A stretch of DNA of 64,000 nt, from positions 271,989 through 335,988 of the IMG/VR virus record IMGVR_UViG_3300044712_002668. One strand, given 5' to 3'. The notes beneath the pieces are model-generated. The model was given only the letters and a program-made list of their open reading frames with translations. It was not told where the DNA came from and did not search any database. Origin of the DNA: a virus. Below are positions 48,360 through 57,186 of this stretch, one piece after another (positions within the stretch are counted from its first letter, which is position 1; each line of letters opens with the position of its first letter). A program made the position numbers and the translations under genes.

Positions 48360-49406
48360 ATGATAGTAAGAACTGACGGGCTCATCAAAACCGTAACCTC
48401 TCCCGATTACAATTACAAGTTTGATTTACGAAACGGAAACTTTTGTAGATGGGGAAAAACTCTTGATGACGATCCTGTTCAGGCTCCTCATCCTGAGATT
48501 GCTGATATAGAAGTAACTACCATTTGCTCTGGTTTGAATGGTAAGGTTTGTGCCCATTGTTATAAATCAAATACACCAATGGGTTTCAATATGTCTCTGG
48601 ATTTATATAGAAAAATACTTTACAAGATATCTGCATCAGGCTTACTTACCCAAGTAGCTTTCGGTGCGGATAGTACCGGATATTCCAATCCAGAACTCAT
48701 AGACATGATGGAGTTTACCCGTAGTCAAGGAGTGATTCCTAATATTACGGTAGCTGACATTGATACTTTTATGGCTAAAAAACTGGCCGGTGTTTGCGGT
48801 GCAGTTGCTGTCAGCCGATATGAGAACAAAGAGTATTGTTATAACTCCATTGCCAGATTGGCAGAGGCCGGGTTACAACAAATCAATATTCATTTAATGA
48901 TTAGCAAGGAAACATATCACCTTGCAGAAGAAACAATCAAGGATATCCAAACAGATCCTAGATTGAAAAGCCTTAAGGCTTTGGTTATGTTGTCTCTTAA
49001 ACAAAAGGGTAGAGGAACAAAGTATACCCCTCTTACTCAGAAAGAGTTTCACTCCCTGGTAAAACAAGGAGTGGATGCCGGAGTGTCTCTTGGATTCGAT
49101 TCCTGTAGCGCAATCAAGTTCCTCAATACTCTCAAAAAAGGAAAAGAATACTTAAAAATCAAACAACAGGTTGAACCATGTGAAAGTACTTTGTTCTCTA
49201 TATTTATCAATTATAGAGGAGAGGCTTTCCCTTGTTCATTTGCTGATGGTATCCCTGGGTGGGAAAGAGGCATTCCTGTTATTGGGTATACACACTTTTA
49301 CGATGTATGGCATCATGAAAGAATGATTGAGTTCAGGAACAAGTTATTGGAAACAAGCAAACAAAATTCCCATGATTGCAGGGAATGTCCTTTGTTCAAG
49401 GTATAA
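48360..49406 (+). CDS. radical SAM protein with unusual Cys spacing
   Basis: 348 residues. Cys56, Cys64 and Cys67 in TTICSGLNGKVCAHCYKSN replace the usual CxxxCxxC with C-x7-C-x2-C. TQVAFGADSTGYSNPEL fits the TIM-barrel GGE-like SAM motif. The C-terminus has four Cys (VEPCESTLF; FPCSFADG; CRECPLFK) as in SPASM-type auxiliary clusters. It should cleave SAM to a 5'-deoxyadenosyl radical; the substrate is unknown. Neighbours do not reveal a pathway. Confidence 0.8.
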   Translation: MIVRTDGLIKTVTSPDYNYKFDLRNGNFCRWGKTLDDDPVQAPHPEIADIEVTTICSGLNGKVCAHCYKSNTPMGFNMSLDLYRKILYKISASGLLTQVAFGADSTGYSNPELIDMMEFTRSQGVIPNITVADIDTFMAKKLAGVCGAVAVSRYENKEYCYNSIARLAEAGLQQINIHLMISKETYHLAEETIKDIQTDPRLKSLKALVMLSLKQKGRGTKYTPLTQKEFHSLVKQGVDAGVSLGFDSCSAIKFLNTLKKGKEYLKIKQQVEPCESTLFSIFINYRGEAFPCSFADGIPGWERGIPVIGYTHFYDVWHHERMIEFRNKLLETSKQNSHDCRECPLFKV

Positions 49407-49409
49407 TAT

Positions 49410-49799
49410 ATGGAACCTTTAAGTTGTATCAGGTGTACTAAACCTCTTTATTATAAGAGTGATAAGCCTATCTCTGTAGAAGATGGTATAGCACAAGGAT
49501 GGAATAAATACGTTATAACTTCTGGGTTTCATACCAGTGGTTGGTATTGTCCTCGTTGTTCAGTTGGTTATCTTGACTATAAAGTCAAAGAAGTTAAAAC
49601 TTATTTAAACATATGTTTATCTACTTGTTTTGGTGCTTCGGTTTTTTATATTATATCCTTAATATTTTTAGGGTTTTCTTTTATTGGGTTTTTAGCTAAT
49701 GCTACATGGATATCAATTGTATTAGCGTTAGCATATTATTTTAGAAAACAATATCTTTCAAGAAAAAATGATCTTGAAATACAAATGGGAAAGATTTGA
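49410..49799 (+). CDS. zinc-ribbon membrane protein (129 aa)
   Basis: CIRCTKPLYYK and later CPRC form the ribbon at the N-terminus. Two transmembrane helices follow (ICLSTCFGASVFYIISLIFL and FIGFLANATWISIVLALAYY) and a basic tail. Inner-membrane protein; unknown role. Confidence 0.7.
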   Translation: MEPLSCIRCTKPLYYKSDKPISVEDGIAQGWNKYVITSGFHTSGWYCPRCSVGYLDYKVKEVKTYLNICLSTCFGASVFYIISLIFLGFSFIGFLANATWISIVLALAYYFRKQYLSRKNDLEIQMGKI

Positions 49800-49802
49800 A
49801 TT

Positions 49803-50114
49803 ATGACTGAAGAATTAGAAATGACTGAGCAAGAAGAAAAAGAAATGGCAGATGCTTTTGCAGAATACTTTGCACCATTATGTTATGATGATCCTTGGGT
49901 TGAAAATTTAAAAATAGGAGATAAAGTTAAGATTTCTACCAAGGGAGATGTTATTTTTAATGTAATAATGCATGAGCTTTCAGGTACTGGTCAACCTTTT
50001 GGTATTTTATACAGGTTGAGGTTGGAAAACTCTAAAACAAAAGAGTTTCATGATGATATTGTGAAGCCTGATGGTGTCAGTGTATATTATGTTCGTCACC
50101 TCATAAAGGAGTAA
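49803..50114 (+). CDS. hypothetical protein with SH3-like part (103 aa)
   Basis: An acidic helical N-terminus (MTEELEMTEQEEKEMADAFA) is followed by a KIGDKVKISTKGDVIFNVIM beta part. Unknown. Confidence 0.6.
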   Translation: MTEELEMTEQEEKEMADAFAEYFAPLCYDDPWVENLKIGDKVKISTKGDVIFNVIMHELSGTGQPFGILYRLRLENSKTKEFHDDIVKPDGVSVYYVRHLIKE

Positions 50115-50136
50115 ATCTAATGATATATACCGCTGC

Positions 50137-51156
50137 ATGTCGAAAAGAATTTTACTTACTGGTGCTTCTGGTTTCGTTGGCTCTCATGTCCTTCGCCATG
50201 TTCTGAAAAATACAGATTGGTTTGTAGTTTGTCCGGTTACATTTACCTACAAGGGACTACAGGACAGAATAAGATCGGCTATAAGTGGAATAGATGAAGA
50301 ATGTAAGAGGATAAAGTTAGTCAAGTGTGATTTAACTGCTCCGATATCATCTGTTACAGCGCATGAGTTTGGAAAGATAGATTATGTTTTAAATGTTGCA
50401 AGTAATAGTCATGTGGATAGAAGTATAACACATCCATCTGAATTTATAATCCATAATGTATCTTTGATTTGTTATCTTTTAGATTGGGCAAAAAGTGTTC
50501 AAATTGAAAAGTTCATACAAATATCAACTGATGAAGTATACGGTCCTGCTGCTGTAGGACATGATCATAGGGAATGGGAGGATTTGCATTTACCTAGCAA
50601 TCCATATTCTGCTTCCAAGGCAGCACAAGAGGATATTTGTTTTTCATATTGGAGAACTTATGGAATACCATTGGCTATTACCAATACGATGAACATAATA
50701 GGGGAAATGCAAGATCCTGAAAAGTATGTACCCATGACAATAAAGAAGATCTTGAATGAGGAAGAAGTTATCATTCACGGATCGGCTGATGGTAAGACTA
50801 TTGGTAGCAGGTATTATTTACATGCTAGAAATCAAGCCGATGGATTGTTGCATGTTTTGAAAATGCCATTTGTGTTTTATGGAGCCGGTGTGGATAGACC
50901 TATGAGGTTTCATATTGCCGGTGAGAAAGAGATAAATAATCTTGAGTTAGCACAAATGATAGCGGATATAATTGGCAAGAAATTACGATATAAGATTGTT
51001 GATTTCCATTCTTCGCGTCCTGGGCACGATTTGCGATACGCCCTGAACTGTGATAAAATCACAGCCTCCGGTTGGCGAGCCCCATTTGGATTGGAGGAAA
51101 GTTTAAGAAGAACCATTGAATGGACATTGAAGCATCCTGAATGGTTGCGTATATAA
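50137..51156 (+). CDS. NAD-dependent sugar epimerase/dehydratase
   Basis: 339 residues, extended short-chain dehydrogenase type. N-terminal Rossmann GASGFVGSHV, then NVASNSHVDRS, ISTDEVYGPA with the TDE typical of dTDP-glucose 4,6-dehydratases, and catalytic YSASK. The end IADIIGKKLRYKIVDFHSSR matches the RmlB-like C-terminal region. Probably makes or modifies a nucleotide sugar, perhaps for surface or nucleic-acid glycosylation (inference). Confidence 0.88.
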   Translation: MSKRILLTGASGFVGSHVLRHVLKNTDWFVVCPVTFTYKGLQDRIRSAISGIDEECKRIKLVKCDLTAPISSVTAHEFGKIDYVLNVASNSHVDRSITHPSEFIIHNVSLICYLLDWAKSVQIEKFIQISTDEVYGPAAVGHDHREWEDLHLPSNPYSASKAAQEDICFSYWRTYGIPLAITNTMNIIGEMQDPEKYVPMTIKKILNEEEVIIHGSADGKTIGSRYYLHARNQADGLLHVLKMPFVFYGAGVDRPMRFHIAGEKEINNLELAQMIADIIGKKLRYKIVDFHSSRPGHDLRYALNCDKITASGWRAPFGLEESLRRTIEWTLKHPEWLRI

Positions 51157-51170
51157 TTCAACATATATGC

Positions 51171-51422
51171 ATGAAAACAATATATGCAATTCTGGCATTT
51201 CTAACTGTAACAACTATTACAACAACGGCATTTGCTGATGTAAAGACAACTGTTTGGAAGGATAGTTATGGGTATACATTCGATGACGATCCTTTGTCAG
51301 CCGGTGGCTTTGGTCCAAATGATACTGTAATCAAAGTCAGGGCCAAAGCTGCCAAGACTACATTGATTCGTCCAAGAATATCATTTGTTACTGAGCTTAT
51401 AAAGTCAGTAGAGTATATCTGA
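51171..51422 (+). CDS. small secreted protein (83 aa)
   Basis: Start at ATG 51171: signal peptide MKTIYAILAFLTVTTITTTA then FADVK. Mature part about 60 residues, polar. Unknown. Confidence 0.65.
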   Translation: MKTIYAILAFLTVTTITTTAFADVKTTVWKDSYGYTFDDDPLSAGGFGPNDTVIKVRAKAAKTTLIRPRISFVTELIKSVEYI

Positions 51423-51434
51423 AAGTCAATAGAA

Positions 51435-51644
51435 ATGGGCTGTGGTAGTTATTCCGGGCAGCATGTTGGGCTTTATTATGGAGCGGATCCTTCTGGAAAA
51501 GGAAGGATCCCTCCCTATGTCCATAAGAACTATGGCGATCTCTATGAGGTTATCATCAAGAAAGATGATAAGCATTTCGTAATAGCTACATGTATATACG
51601 AAGAGGATGCTTACTCTGTACTAAAACCATATCAACATGCATAG
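51435..51644 (+). CDS. hypothetical protein (69 aa)
   Basis: Begins MGCGSYSGQHVGLYYGADPS; Gly/Tyr-rich start, then beta segments and EEDAYSVLKPYQ. Unknown. Overlaps the next gene by 8 bases. Confidence 0.6.
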   Translation: MGCGSYSGQHVGLYYGADPSGKGRIPPYVHKNYGDLYEVIIKKDDKHFVIATCIYEEDAYSVLKPYQHA

Positions 51645-52101
51645 ATTATTTCCTGTAGAATTTATAAGGCAATGTATAGAAATTTATATCAAGGATCATG
51701 GTAAACCACCAAAGATACTTGTTGTAAGTAATATTGATATGGTTGATTACACTATCACATGTTCAATGCAACAGGTGAAAAGTTTACTTGATATAGCACC
51801 AGATTTAAAAATAACAACTGGTTATTATCTTGAAAGAGGCGAAATAGATTTAGCCATGGTAGATATTAATGATTGTGATAGAGAAAAACTAAACTCTATC
51901 ATGTATGATCTCATCCTGAACGATCCTTATATTGAAGAGGATGAGTTGGCAGATGATGCTTTTGTCATTATGTTTCCAGAAGCAGACTCTGATACTCCAG
52001 ATATTTTTAATGAGTTTGCCCACATGTGGATCAGGATGTTGATAGATTCCGATCCTGGTTATAGATGTAGTTGTGGAAGTGGATTCCATAAAGAAAGATA
52101 G
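51637..52101 (+). CDS. hypothetical protein (154 aa)
   Basis: Starts MHRLFPVEFIRQCIEIYIKD. A strand-helix layout with acidic C-terminal half and a final CSCGSGFHK. Unknown. Confidence 0.65.
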   Translation: MHRLFPVEFIRQCIEIYIKDHGKPPKILVVSNIDMVDYTITCSMQQVKSLLDIAPDLKITTGYYLERGEIDLAMVDINDCDREKLNSIMYDLILNDPYIEEDELADDAFVIMFPEADSDTPDIFNEFAHMWIRMLIDSDPGYRCSCGSGFHKER

Positions 52102-52102
52102 T

Positions 52103-52852
52103 ATGATTCTTATTACTCAGCCAAGAGCTGGCTCATCTCATAATGAAATAATCGCTCTGCAAATGACAGCCAGGGAAATGGGTTGGGATGTGTTCCCCGC
52201 TCCTACTAGCTGGAGAATGACAGATGAGTTTATTGCAACAAAACCTGTAGGGGTTCCTTACGGGTCACAGATATTTTGTGAAACTATTTGTCAACAACTT
52301 GATTGGGGTTTGATAGCTAATCCATTTGATTGGTTGGCCAGTGTCCCACCTGCTTTTCTTAAAAGAAAAGTTGAGTTTATGACATTGGTTGAGGCCAAGA
52401 AAAATACCGAACGTAAGTTCATAAAACCCGCTGATGATAAATGTTTTGACGCCAAGGTGTATGAGATTGGTGAGTTCAATCCTCCTCCGGTTCTTCCAGA
52501 TGAAATACCAGTTCTAGTATCTGATGTTGTAAAGTTTACTGAAGAATACCGTTGTGTTGTTAGGGATAATAAGGTTGTAACACATTCTTGTTATGTTCTT
52601 GGGGATGAGATTTGTAATCCTAAGAACTATCATATCTCAGAAGCTCCAGCAGCATTCTTGAACTCTCTGTTAGAGGTTTACAAGTCTGAGAACGCTGTGA
52701 TTGATGTTGGGATTATGGAGCAAGGATTTGCCGTAATTGAAACAAACCCAATCTGGGCATCTGGAATTTATGGCGGGGATTCTACCGAGATATTGAAGAC
52801 TATGGAAACAACTTGTTATAGGAGTATAGAATGGGCAGAGTTGAAGAAATAA
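52103..52852 (+). CDS. ATP-grasp domain protein (DUF4343-like)
   Basis: Start at ATG 52103 (MILITQPRAGSSHNEIIALQ). 249 residues. KFIKPADDKCFDAKVYE and VVKFTEEYRCVVRDNKVVTH give the ATP-grasp nucleotide face, and VIDVGIMEQGFAVIETNPIW the C-terminal metal-binding E.N. ATP-grasp enzymes join a carboxylate to an amine or thiol using ATP. The substrate is unknown. Confidence 0.8.
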   Translation: MILITQPRAGSSHNEIIALQMTAREMGWDVFPAPTSWRMTDEFIATKPVGVPYGSQIFCETICQQLDWGLIANPFDWLASVPPAFLKRKVEFMTLVEAKKNTERKFIKPADDKCFDAKVYEIGEFNPPPVLPDEIPVLVSDVVKFTEEYRCVVRDNKVVTHSCYVLGDEICNPKNYHISEAPAAFLNSLLEVYKSENAVIDVGIMEQGFAVIETNPIWASGIYGGDSTEILKTMETTCYRSIEWAELKK

Positions 52853-53082
52853 AAGCCGAGATACATAAACTTAGACAAGAATTGGAATTGATTCAGTCCG
52901 AGTGTTGTCATCCGGTATCCAGTATGACAGGTAAAGCACATGCCAATACTGGAAATTGGGATCCTGATGACGATAGGTATTGGTACTCTTTCACATGTGG
53001 TTTATGTGAAAAACACTGGACAGAAGACCAATCAAAATCATTATATTCAATTTCCAACGGAAAAGTATCCAAGAGAAAATAA
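52831..53082 (+). CDS. hypothetical protein with Cys pairs (83 aa)
   Basis: A short coiled coil (MGRVEEIKAEIHKLRQELEL) precedes CCHPVSSMTGKAHA and FTCGLCEKHW, forming a likely zinc site. Overlaps the end of the ATP-grasp gene. Unknown. Confidence 0.65.
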   Translation: MGRVEEIKAEIHKLRQELELIQSECCHPVSSMTGKAHANTGNWDPDDDRYWYSFTCGLCEKHWTEDQSKSLYSISNGKVSKRK

Positions 53083-53375
53083 TGCGCAAGAAGATATTTA
53101 TAAACGATAAACATGTTGGATTTTGTTTAAAGCCCACCATAGAGAATGGGTTTGTGGTTTGCGATCTGGCAATGTTTACCGGGATTGACATGAAGATGTT
53201 ACATCCACTTTTCAAACATTTGGGGCGTTTGAAATTGAAGATAGAGTCCATAGAAGGGGAGTGGTATTTCCATAGTAGCCCGGCTTTTTTCCATCAGCCA
53301 GGCTTGGTAGTTGTCTCTAATTATGGCCCGGCCTCTCCCATCAGTGAGGGAATGGTCCAATTTGAAGCGGCCTGA
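53082..53375 (+). CDS. hypothetical protein (97 aa)
   Basis: Begins MRKKIFINDKHVGFCLKPTI; alpha/beta with a GPASPISEGMVQ ending. TAATG overlap with the previous gene. Unknown. Confidence 0.6.
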   Translation: MRKKIFINDKHVGFCLKPTIENGFVVCDLAMFTGIDMKMLHPLFKHLGRLKLKIESIEGEWYFHSSPAFFHQPGLVVVSNYGPASPISEGMVQFEAA

Positions 53376-53378
53376 ATC

Positions 53379-53579
53379 ATGTCCAAAGTAGAACTAGAAA
53401 ACTTCTTTAATAAAATGATTGATGAAATTGACCTTCAAAAGTTATTAACGGATATGATAATTGAAGAAGTTTATGGTTTTATTCCTGCTATTCCACAGGT
53501 GAATGACAAACTTTTTGACAATAAAACAACAGCTATTGTAAAACGTCAAAGTACAGCGATTGTAAAATACAATGCATAA
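53379..53579 (+). CDS. small helical protein (66 aa)
   Basis: Starts MSKVELENFFNKMIDEIDLQ. The tail has a short internal repeat (TAIVKRQSTAIVKYNA). Overlaps the kinase gene by 8 bases. Unknown. Confidence 0.6.
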   Translation: MSKVELENFFNKMIDEIDLQKLLTDMIIEEVYGFIPAIPQVNDKLFDNKTTAIVKRQSTAIVKYNA

Positions 53580-54114
53580 GAAAGTTATTTGTTTTTATGG
53601 TGGTCCGGGTACTGGAAAATCTACTATCAGTGCCCAATTATTCGCCCTTCTCAAGATAAAAGGGTTGAATGTAGAGCTTGTAAGGGAATATGTAAAGGAT
53701 TGGGTATGGGAGAAACGTGCAATTCTTCCTGGTGACCAATTGTATATCTTTGCAAAACAATGTCGAAAAGAAAGGATATTGTTTCAAGATGTAGATGTCA
53801 TTATTACAGATTCTCCTATCTGGTTATCTGCTATTTATGAAAGAAAAGTAGATCCAGATCCTATGATTATTCCTTTGGCCATAGATAAACAGGTTAGAGT
53901 GGCCAAAAGTTTCGGGTTTCAATATGTACACATCTTTTTACAAAGAGATGATAAGATAAAATACCAAACAGAAGGAAGATTTCAGTCTCTGGAAGAGGCA
54001 AAAAAAATAGATGATGAGATTTCAAGCTATATGGATAGGAATTATCCGTTCGATTTGAAGATCAGCGCATCAATTCAGGTTGAAGACCTGTTGCCTTTGG
54101 TATTTCCAACATGA
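53572..54114 (+). CDS. P-loop nucleotide kinase (AAA_28/NadR-like)
   Basis: 180 residues. Walker A GGPGTGKSTISAQL lies at the start, followed by VELVREYVKDWVWEKRAILP, which resembles the (E)YAR/E..W segment of NadR-type kinases, then VDVIITDSPIW as Walker B. HIFLQRDDKIKYQTEGRFQS is the lid region. Family members phosphorylate nicotinamide riboside or nucleosides, and some act on RNA ends. The substrate is not readable. Confidence 0.8.
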   Translation: MHKKVICFYGGPGTGKSTISAQLFALLKIKGLNVELVREYVKDWVWEKRAILPGDQLYIFAKQCRKERILFQDVDVIITDSPIWLSAIYERKVDPDPMIIPLAIDKQVRVAKSFGFQYVHIFLQRDDKIKYQTEGRFQSLEEAKKIDDEISSYMDRNYPFDLKISASIQVEDLLPLVFPT

Positions 54115-54371
54115 TCCAGTCTCAAAAATTAAAAGAATTGCTCGATGAGAACATTGATTATGCTGGTTATGTAGATTACATGAGTAATAATGACAAAGAT
54201 ACGGCTGATAATGTGTTTTTAGGGTATGATTTAGCAAAAGAATCTGCCAAAAAGCACTATAAAGTGTTCTATTGCTTTATAGACAATGATACAATGGCTT
54301 TCATGATCGATAAGAATGAAACTACGGCTATCAGAAGGCTGAAGCGAGAGTTTAAAGAAAGCAATGGCTGA
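54111..54371 (+). CDS. hypothetical protein (86 aa)
   Basis: Begins MIQSQKLKELLDENIDYAGY; charged helical with a beta segment FYCFIDNDTMAFMI. Coupled to the kinase gene by ATGA. Unknown. Confidence 0.6.
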   Translation: MIQSQKLKELLDENIDYAGYVDYMSNNDKDTADNVFLGYDLAKESAKKHYKVFYCFIDNDTMAFMIDKNETTAIRRLKREFKESNG

Positions 54372-54813
54372 ATCTTCCAAGAAAACTTTCAAGGGTACTT
54401 GTCTTGTAATCCGTAATATGGTTCCCAATTGGGATAAAGCTTTAAAGCTTATAGATGAAACTCCAACAGAAGATATCTCAAAGCATATCATTGCTGCTCT
54501 GGGATTGACCGTTAGAGAGCCTTTGCCATCGGAAAAGGAAAACTACCCGTTGGTAAAACTAACGCAAGGAGCGTTGTTTGCGAGGCATCAGAAGAGATAC
54601 CCACATGATGTAAAAACTATTGCCATCAATGCTTTGCGTGAATGTGAAGCAATGTATCAAGGCAATAGTGATGTTGGGTGCGTACAACACGATACAGAGT
54701 GTTCAGTTCTTTTTGCTGGGGACTGTACAACAGGCAACAAGATACCGTTTGGTATGGATTGCATTTTGATTTTTAAGAGTTTGGGAGCCAGTGTTGCTGG
54801 TTTCGATGTATAA
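54364..54813 (+). CDS. hypothetical protein (149 aa)
   Basis: Starts MAESSKKTFKGTCLVIRNMV. Contains a conserved-looking stretch CSVLFAGDCTTGNKIPFGMD. No family recognised. Confidence 0.65.
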   Translation: MAESSKKTFKGTCLVIRNMVPNWDKALKLIDETPTEDISKHIIAALGLTVREPLPSEKENYPLVKLTQGALFARHQKRYPHDVKTIAINALRECEAMYQGNSDVGCVQHDTECSVLFAGDCTTGNKIPFGMDCILIFKSLGASVAGFDV

Positions 54814-54824
54814 AGGAAAGTAAA

Positions 54825-55295
54825 ATGAAAATTCGTAATGGTTTTGTAAGCAATAGTTCAGCTTCAAGTTTTCTTTGTCAGATTAGTTTAGAGCATCTAG
54901 CTGGTTCCGATTCTGACTATGAGGAGGGAACTTGTAGATGCCGTGATTGTCATTCACAGTTTTTATCTGAGTATTTAAGAAAGGTAGATATCAAAACCCT
55001 TTCCAAGGAAGAGGTTTCGAAAGCTTTGAAATCTTTATATGTTACAATAAATCCAGAGGATTCCGAGGAGGATCTGAAGGAGATGTTGCAAGATAAAGTT
55101 GAGCTTTGGCAGGGTTGTTCATATACAATTCATGTAACCAGTGTATTCTGTCCCATTTGCAACATGGAGCAATTCAAGGTTGTTGATTTATTGGCCTTTG
55201 CCTTGAAGCAACTTGGTAAGACCGAGGAAGAGTTGACTAAGGATATTGCTGCCAATTACAAAAACTATGCGGACTTTAAAAAGTATTTAGGATAA
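54825..55295 (+). CDS. NGFVSNSS family protein 1 (156 aa)
   Basis: The N-terminus MKIRNGFVSNSSASSFLCQI carries a Ser-rich motif shared with the genes at 56326 and 57187 and with many phage and bacterial proteins of otherwise different content. The body has CRCRDCHSQF and CPICNMEQFK, giving a probable zinc site, and ends in a helical NYKNYADFKKYLG. Function unknown. Confidence 0.7.
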   Translation: MKIRNGFVSNSSASSFLCQISLEHLAGSDSDYEEGTCRCRDCHSQFLSEYLRKVDIKTLSKEEVSKALKSLYVTINPEDSEEDLKEMLQDKVELWQGCSYTIHVTSVFCPICNMEQFKVVDLLAFALKQLGKTEEELTKDIAANYKNYADFKKYLG

Positions 55296-55296
55296 T

Positions 55297-55536
55297 ATGC
55301 TGGATGTAAAAACTATTGTTTCCAATCCGCAGGAAACAAAAGACGCTCTGGCTCGTCGTAAACCTGATGACCGTGATTACAGTGATACTGTAATTGATTA
55401 CATTTGTGTTTTATATGACTATGTGAAGAAGGAGAAGCAGGAGTTGGAGCAATTGAGGCATATACAGAAGCAAATGGAGCAGGACTATATTCGTTGGAAG
55501 AGGGTAGCCAAAGAGAATGGCTTTGATATAGATTGA
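55297..55536 (+). CDS. hypothetical coiled-coil protein (79 aa)
   Basis: Begins MLDVKTIVSNPQETKDALAR, like the N-terminus of seryl-tRNA synthetase (MLD.K.I..NPE.VK..LA.R), followed by a coiled coil (YDYVKKEKQELEQLRHIQKQ). No catalytic domain follows, so it is only an arm-like piece. The palindrome at 55375-55394 lies inside this gene. Confidence 0.65.
   Translation: MLDVKTIVSNPQETKDALARRKPDDRDYSDTVIDYICVLYDYVKKEKQELEQLRHIQKQMEQDYIRWKRVAKENGFDID
55375..55394. promoter_or_regulatory. second copy of ATTACAGTG palindrome
   Basis: GATTACAGTGATACTGTAAT, identical in 19 of 20 positions to the palindrome at 35856-35876. Here it lies within a coding sequence, so it might be chance, but the match length makes that unlikely. 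Confidence 0.45.
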
Positions 55537-55543
55537 GGATTTT

Positions 55544-56026
55544 ATGGGAATTGATATAAGTGCAAGATTGGTTGTTGCAATCCCGGTAAGCGGCCCTTTA
55601 TTGTTTACCAATAAGGAAGGAAATCCATGTTGTGAAAAATGTGGACATATTGGGAAGAAAGATAAATTCTGTGAAGAGTGTGGTGGTAGGATTAAATGTA
55701 ATCATCAGGAAGTAATTAATGATAAGGTTTATAAATGGATGATTGAACATGCCAAAGAGGATGCTGAGGGCTGGGATATTGTGGAGTATACAGATTGTTT
55801 TCGTGATTTATATTATCATGATATAAATGAGGTTACAGATAATAACCGTAATGCTATTGGTGTTATAATTGGAAGGACTGGAAGTCATAGAAGCCCAAGT
55901 ACAAGACCATATGATATACATAGGGAAGAAATACTTGAAGCAATATCTTTTGTTAGTAATATGGCTACAGCTATTGGGTTGTATAATGTGAACCCAAAAG
56001 TTTATTTATCTATGGAAATTGGGTAG
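55544..56026 (+). CDS. zinc-ribbon protein (160 aa)
   Basis: CCEKCGHIGKKDKFCEECGG is a double CxxC ribbon near residue 30. The rest is alpha/beta without recognised motifs. The opening MGIDISARLVVAIPVSGPLL is shared by phage proteins of unknown role. Confidence 0.65.
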   Translation: MGIDISARLVVAIPVSGPLLFTNKEGNPCCEKCGHIGKKDKFCEECGGRIKCNHQEVINDKVYKWMIEHAKEDAEGWDIVEYTDCFRDLYYHDINEVTDNNRNAIGVIIGRTGSHRSPSTRPYDIHREEILEAISFVSNMATAIGLYNVNPKVYLSMEIG

Positions 56027-56028
56027 AG

Positions 56029-56319
56029 ATGAAAGCTTACATAGAAATAAATAATAAACACTATCATTCAGATGGAACTCTTTCATTAAAGAATGGAAAG
56101 CTTTATGTGAATGGTAAGTTTATAGATTCAATTGAGAATCATTCTCCGGGAACTGTATTATACTTGAGTGAGGATGGTAAGATACTTCCTGATTCAAAAA
56201 TAACATTGGATATGGTTCCACCTGAGTCTGGCTATAACGATCAAGTCCCATACACTATGATTATTGCTTTTATTGTTCTTATGTTTGTATTTGTGGTGGT
56301 GTTTTTCTCCGTTCTTTGA
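56029..56319 (+). CDS. membrane-anchored small protein (96 aa)
   Basis: A polar beta-rich N-terminal region (MKAYIEINNKHYHSDGTLSL) and one C-terminal transmembrane helix (MIIAFIVLMFVFVVVFFSVL). A tail-anchored protein of unknown role. Confidence 0.65.
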   Translation: MKAYIEINNKHYHSDGTLSLKNGKLYVNGKFIDSIENHSPGTVLYLSEDGKILPDSKITLDMVPPESGYNDQVPYTMIIAFIVLMFVFVVVFFSVL

Positions 56320-56325
56320 GGTCAT

Positions 56326-56787
56326 ATGAAAATTCGTAACGGTTTTGTAAGCAACAGTTCATCATCAAGTTTTGTTTGTGACATCAGTGGTATGATTCTG
56401 ACTGATGGAGATGATCAGTATTACTCAGCCTATTGTAGTTGTACTGATTGCAAATCAAGATTTGATGGGCAATTTATTCTCAACCTGACCGAAAAACAGA
56501 TCTCAAAAATTTCAAAAGAAGATATTGATGATTTGATTTCAAGTAATGCTGATAGTAGAATAAAATCAATTAGGGATTTGATTTCTGAAGCAAACAATGG
56601 TGATGGTGCCAAGTATATCAATCATGTTCTATGTCCTATCTGTCAATTGAAAGAGGTAAAGAATGATGATGTGGTGGCATTCTTGTTGGCTGAAAAGCAA
56701 GAAACAGTGGCAACAATAAAGGCAGAAATAAAAAAGAAGTTTAAAAATTATCAAGAGTTTAAGGCCGCTATTACGGTTAAGGATTAA
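56326..56787 (+). CDS. NGFVSNSS family protein 2 (153 aa)
   Basis: MKIRNGFVSNSSSSSFVCDI followed by a body with CSCTDCKSRF and CPICQLKEVK, the same Cys order as paralogs 1 and 3, and the ending KKFKNYQEFKAAI. Unknown. Confidence 0.7.
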   Translation: MKIRNGFVSNSSSSSFVCDISGMILTDGDDQYYSAYCSCTDCKSRFDGQFILNLTEKQISKISKEDIDDLISSNADSRIKSIRDLISEANNGDGAKYINHVLCPICQLKEVKNDDVVAFLLAEKQETVATIKAEIKKKFKNYQEFKAAITVKD

Positions 56788-56792
56788 GTAAT

Positions 56793-57185
56793 ATGGGAAT
56801 TTATAGTGAAGCTTTGCAGCGTGGGCTTGAAAACGAAAACAAGCATCGTATGTGTTTGGAGAATATTCGAAAACATTTAAAGGAAGCATCAGATGAGGTA
56901 ACCAAAGAACTTGGTTATTGTTGTAGATTTAAGCTTGAGAAATCAAAGTATCAGCACATATACCAGATCAGAGCTTATCGTGCAGGTTTTGCTGATGAAA
57001 ATGATTTTGAGGGGCCTTATCAATTTCTAGGTGAAATTGAAATAGATGCTGGTGGGAGTTATTTCTGTGAGTATAAAGTTGGTCTAAAAAAAGATCCAAA
57101 AGATTTTGATGTTTGGTTGGTTTCAAAACTATCCAATCCAAATGTAGCTGATTCTTTGGTACGTTTAGGTGAAGGAAAGATTTGA
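56793..57185 (+). CDS. hypothetical protein (130 aa)
   Basis: Starts MGIYSEALQRGLENENKHRM; helical opening, then alpha/beta (YQFLGEIEIDAGGSYFCEYK). It lies between two NGFVSNSS paralogs. Unknown. Confidence 0.65.
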   Translation: MGIYSEALQRGLENENKHRMCLENIRKHLKEASDEVTKELGYCCRFKLEKSKYQHIYQIRAYRAGFADENDFEGPYQFLGEIEIDAGGSYFCEYKVGLKKDPKDFDVWLVSKLSNPNVADSLVRLGEGKI

Positions 57186-57186
57186 T

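Noticed and set aside
55297-55536. A seryl-tRNA synthetase fragment
   Set aside because: Only the first ~20 residues echo the SerRS arm start; no catalytic motifs and the coiled coil alone is not diagnostic.
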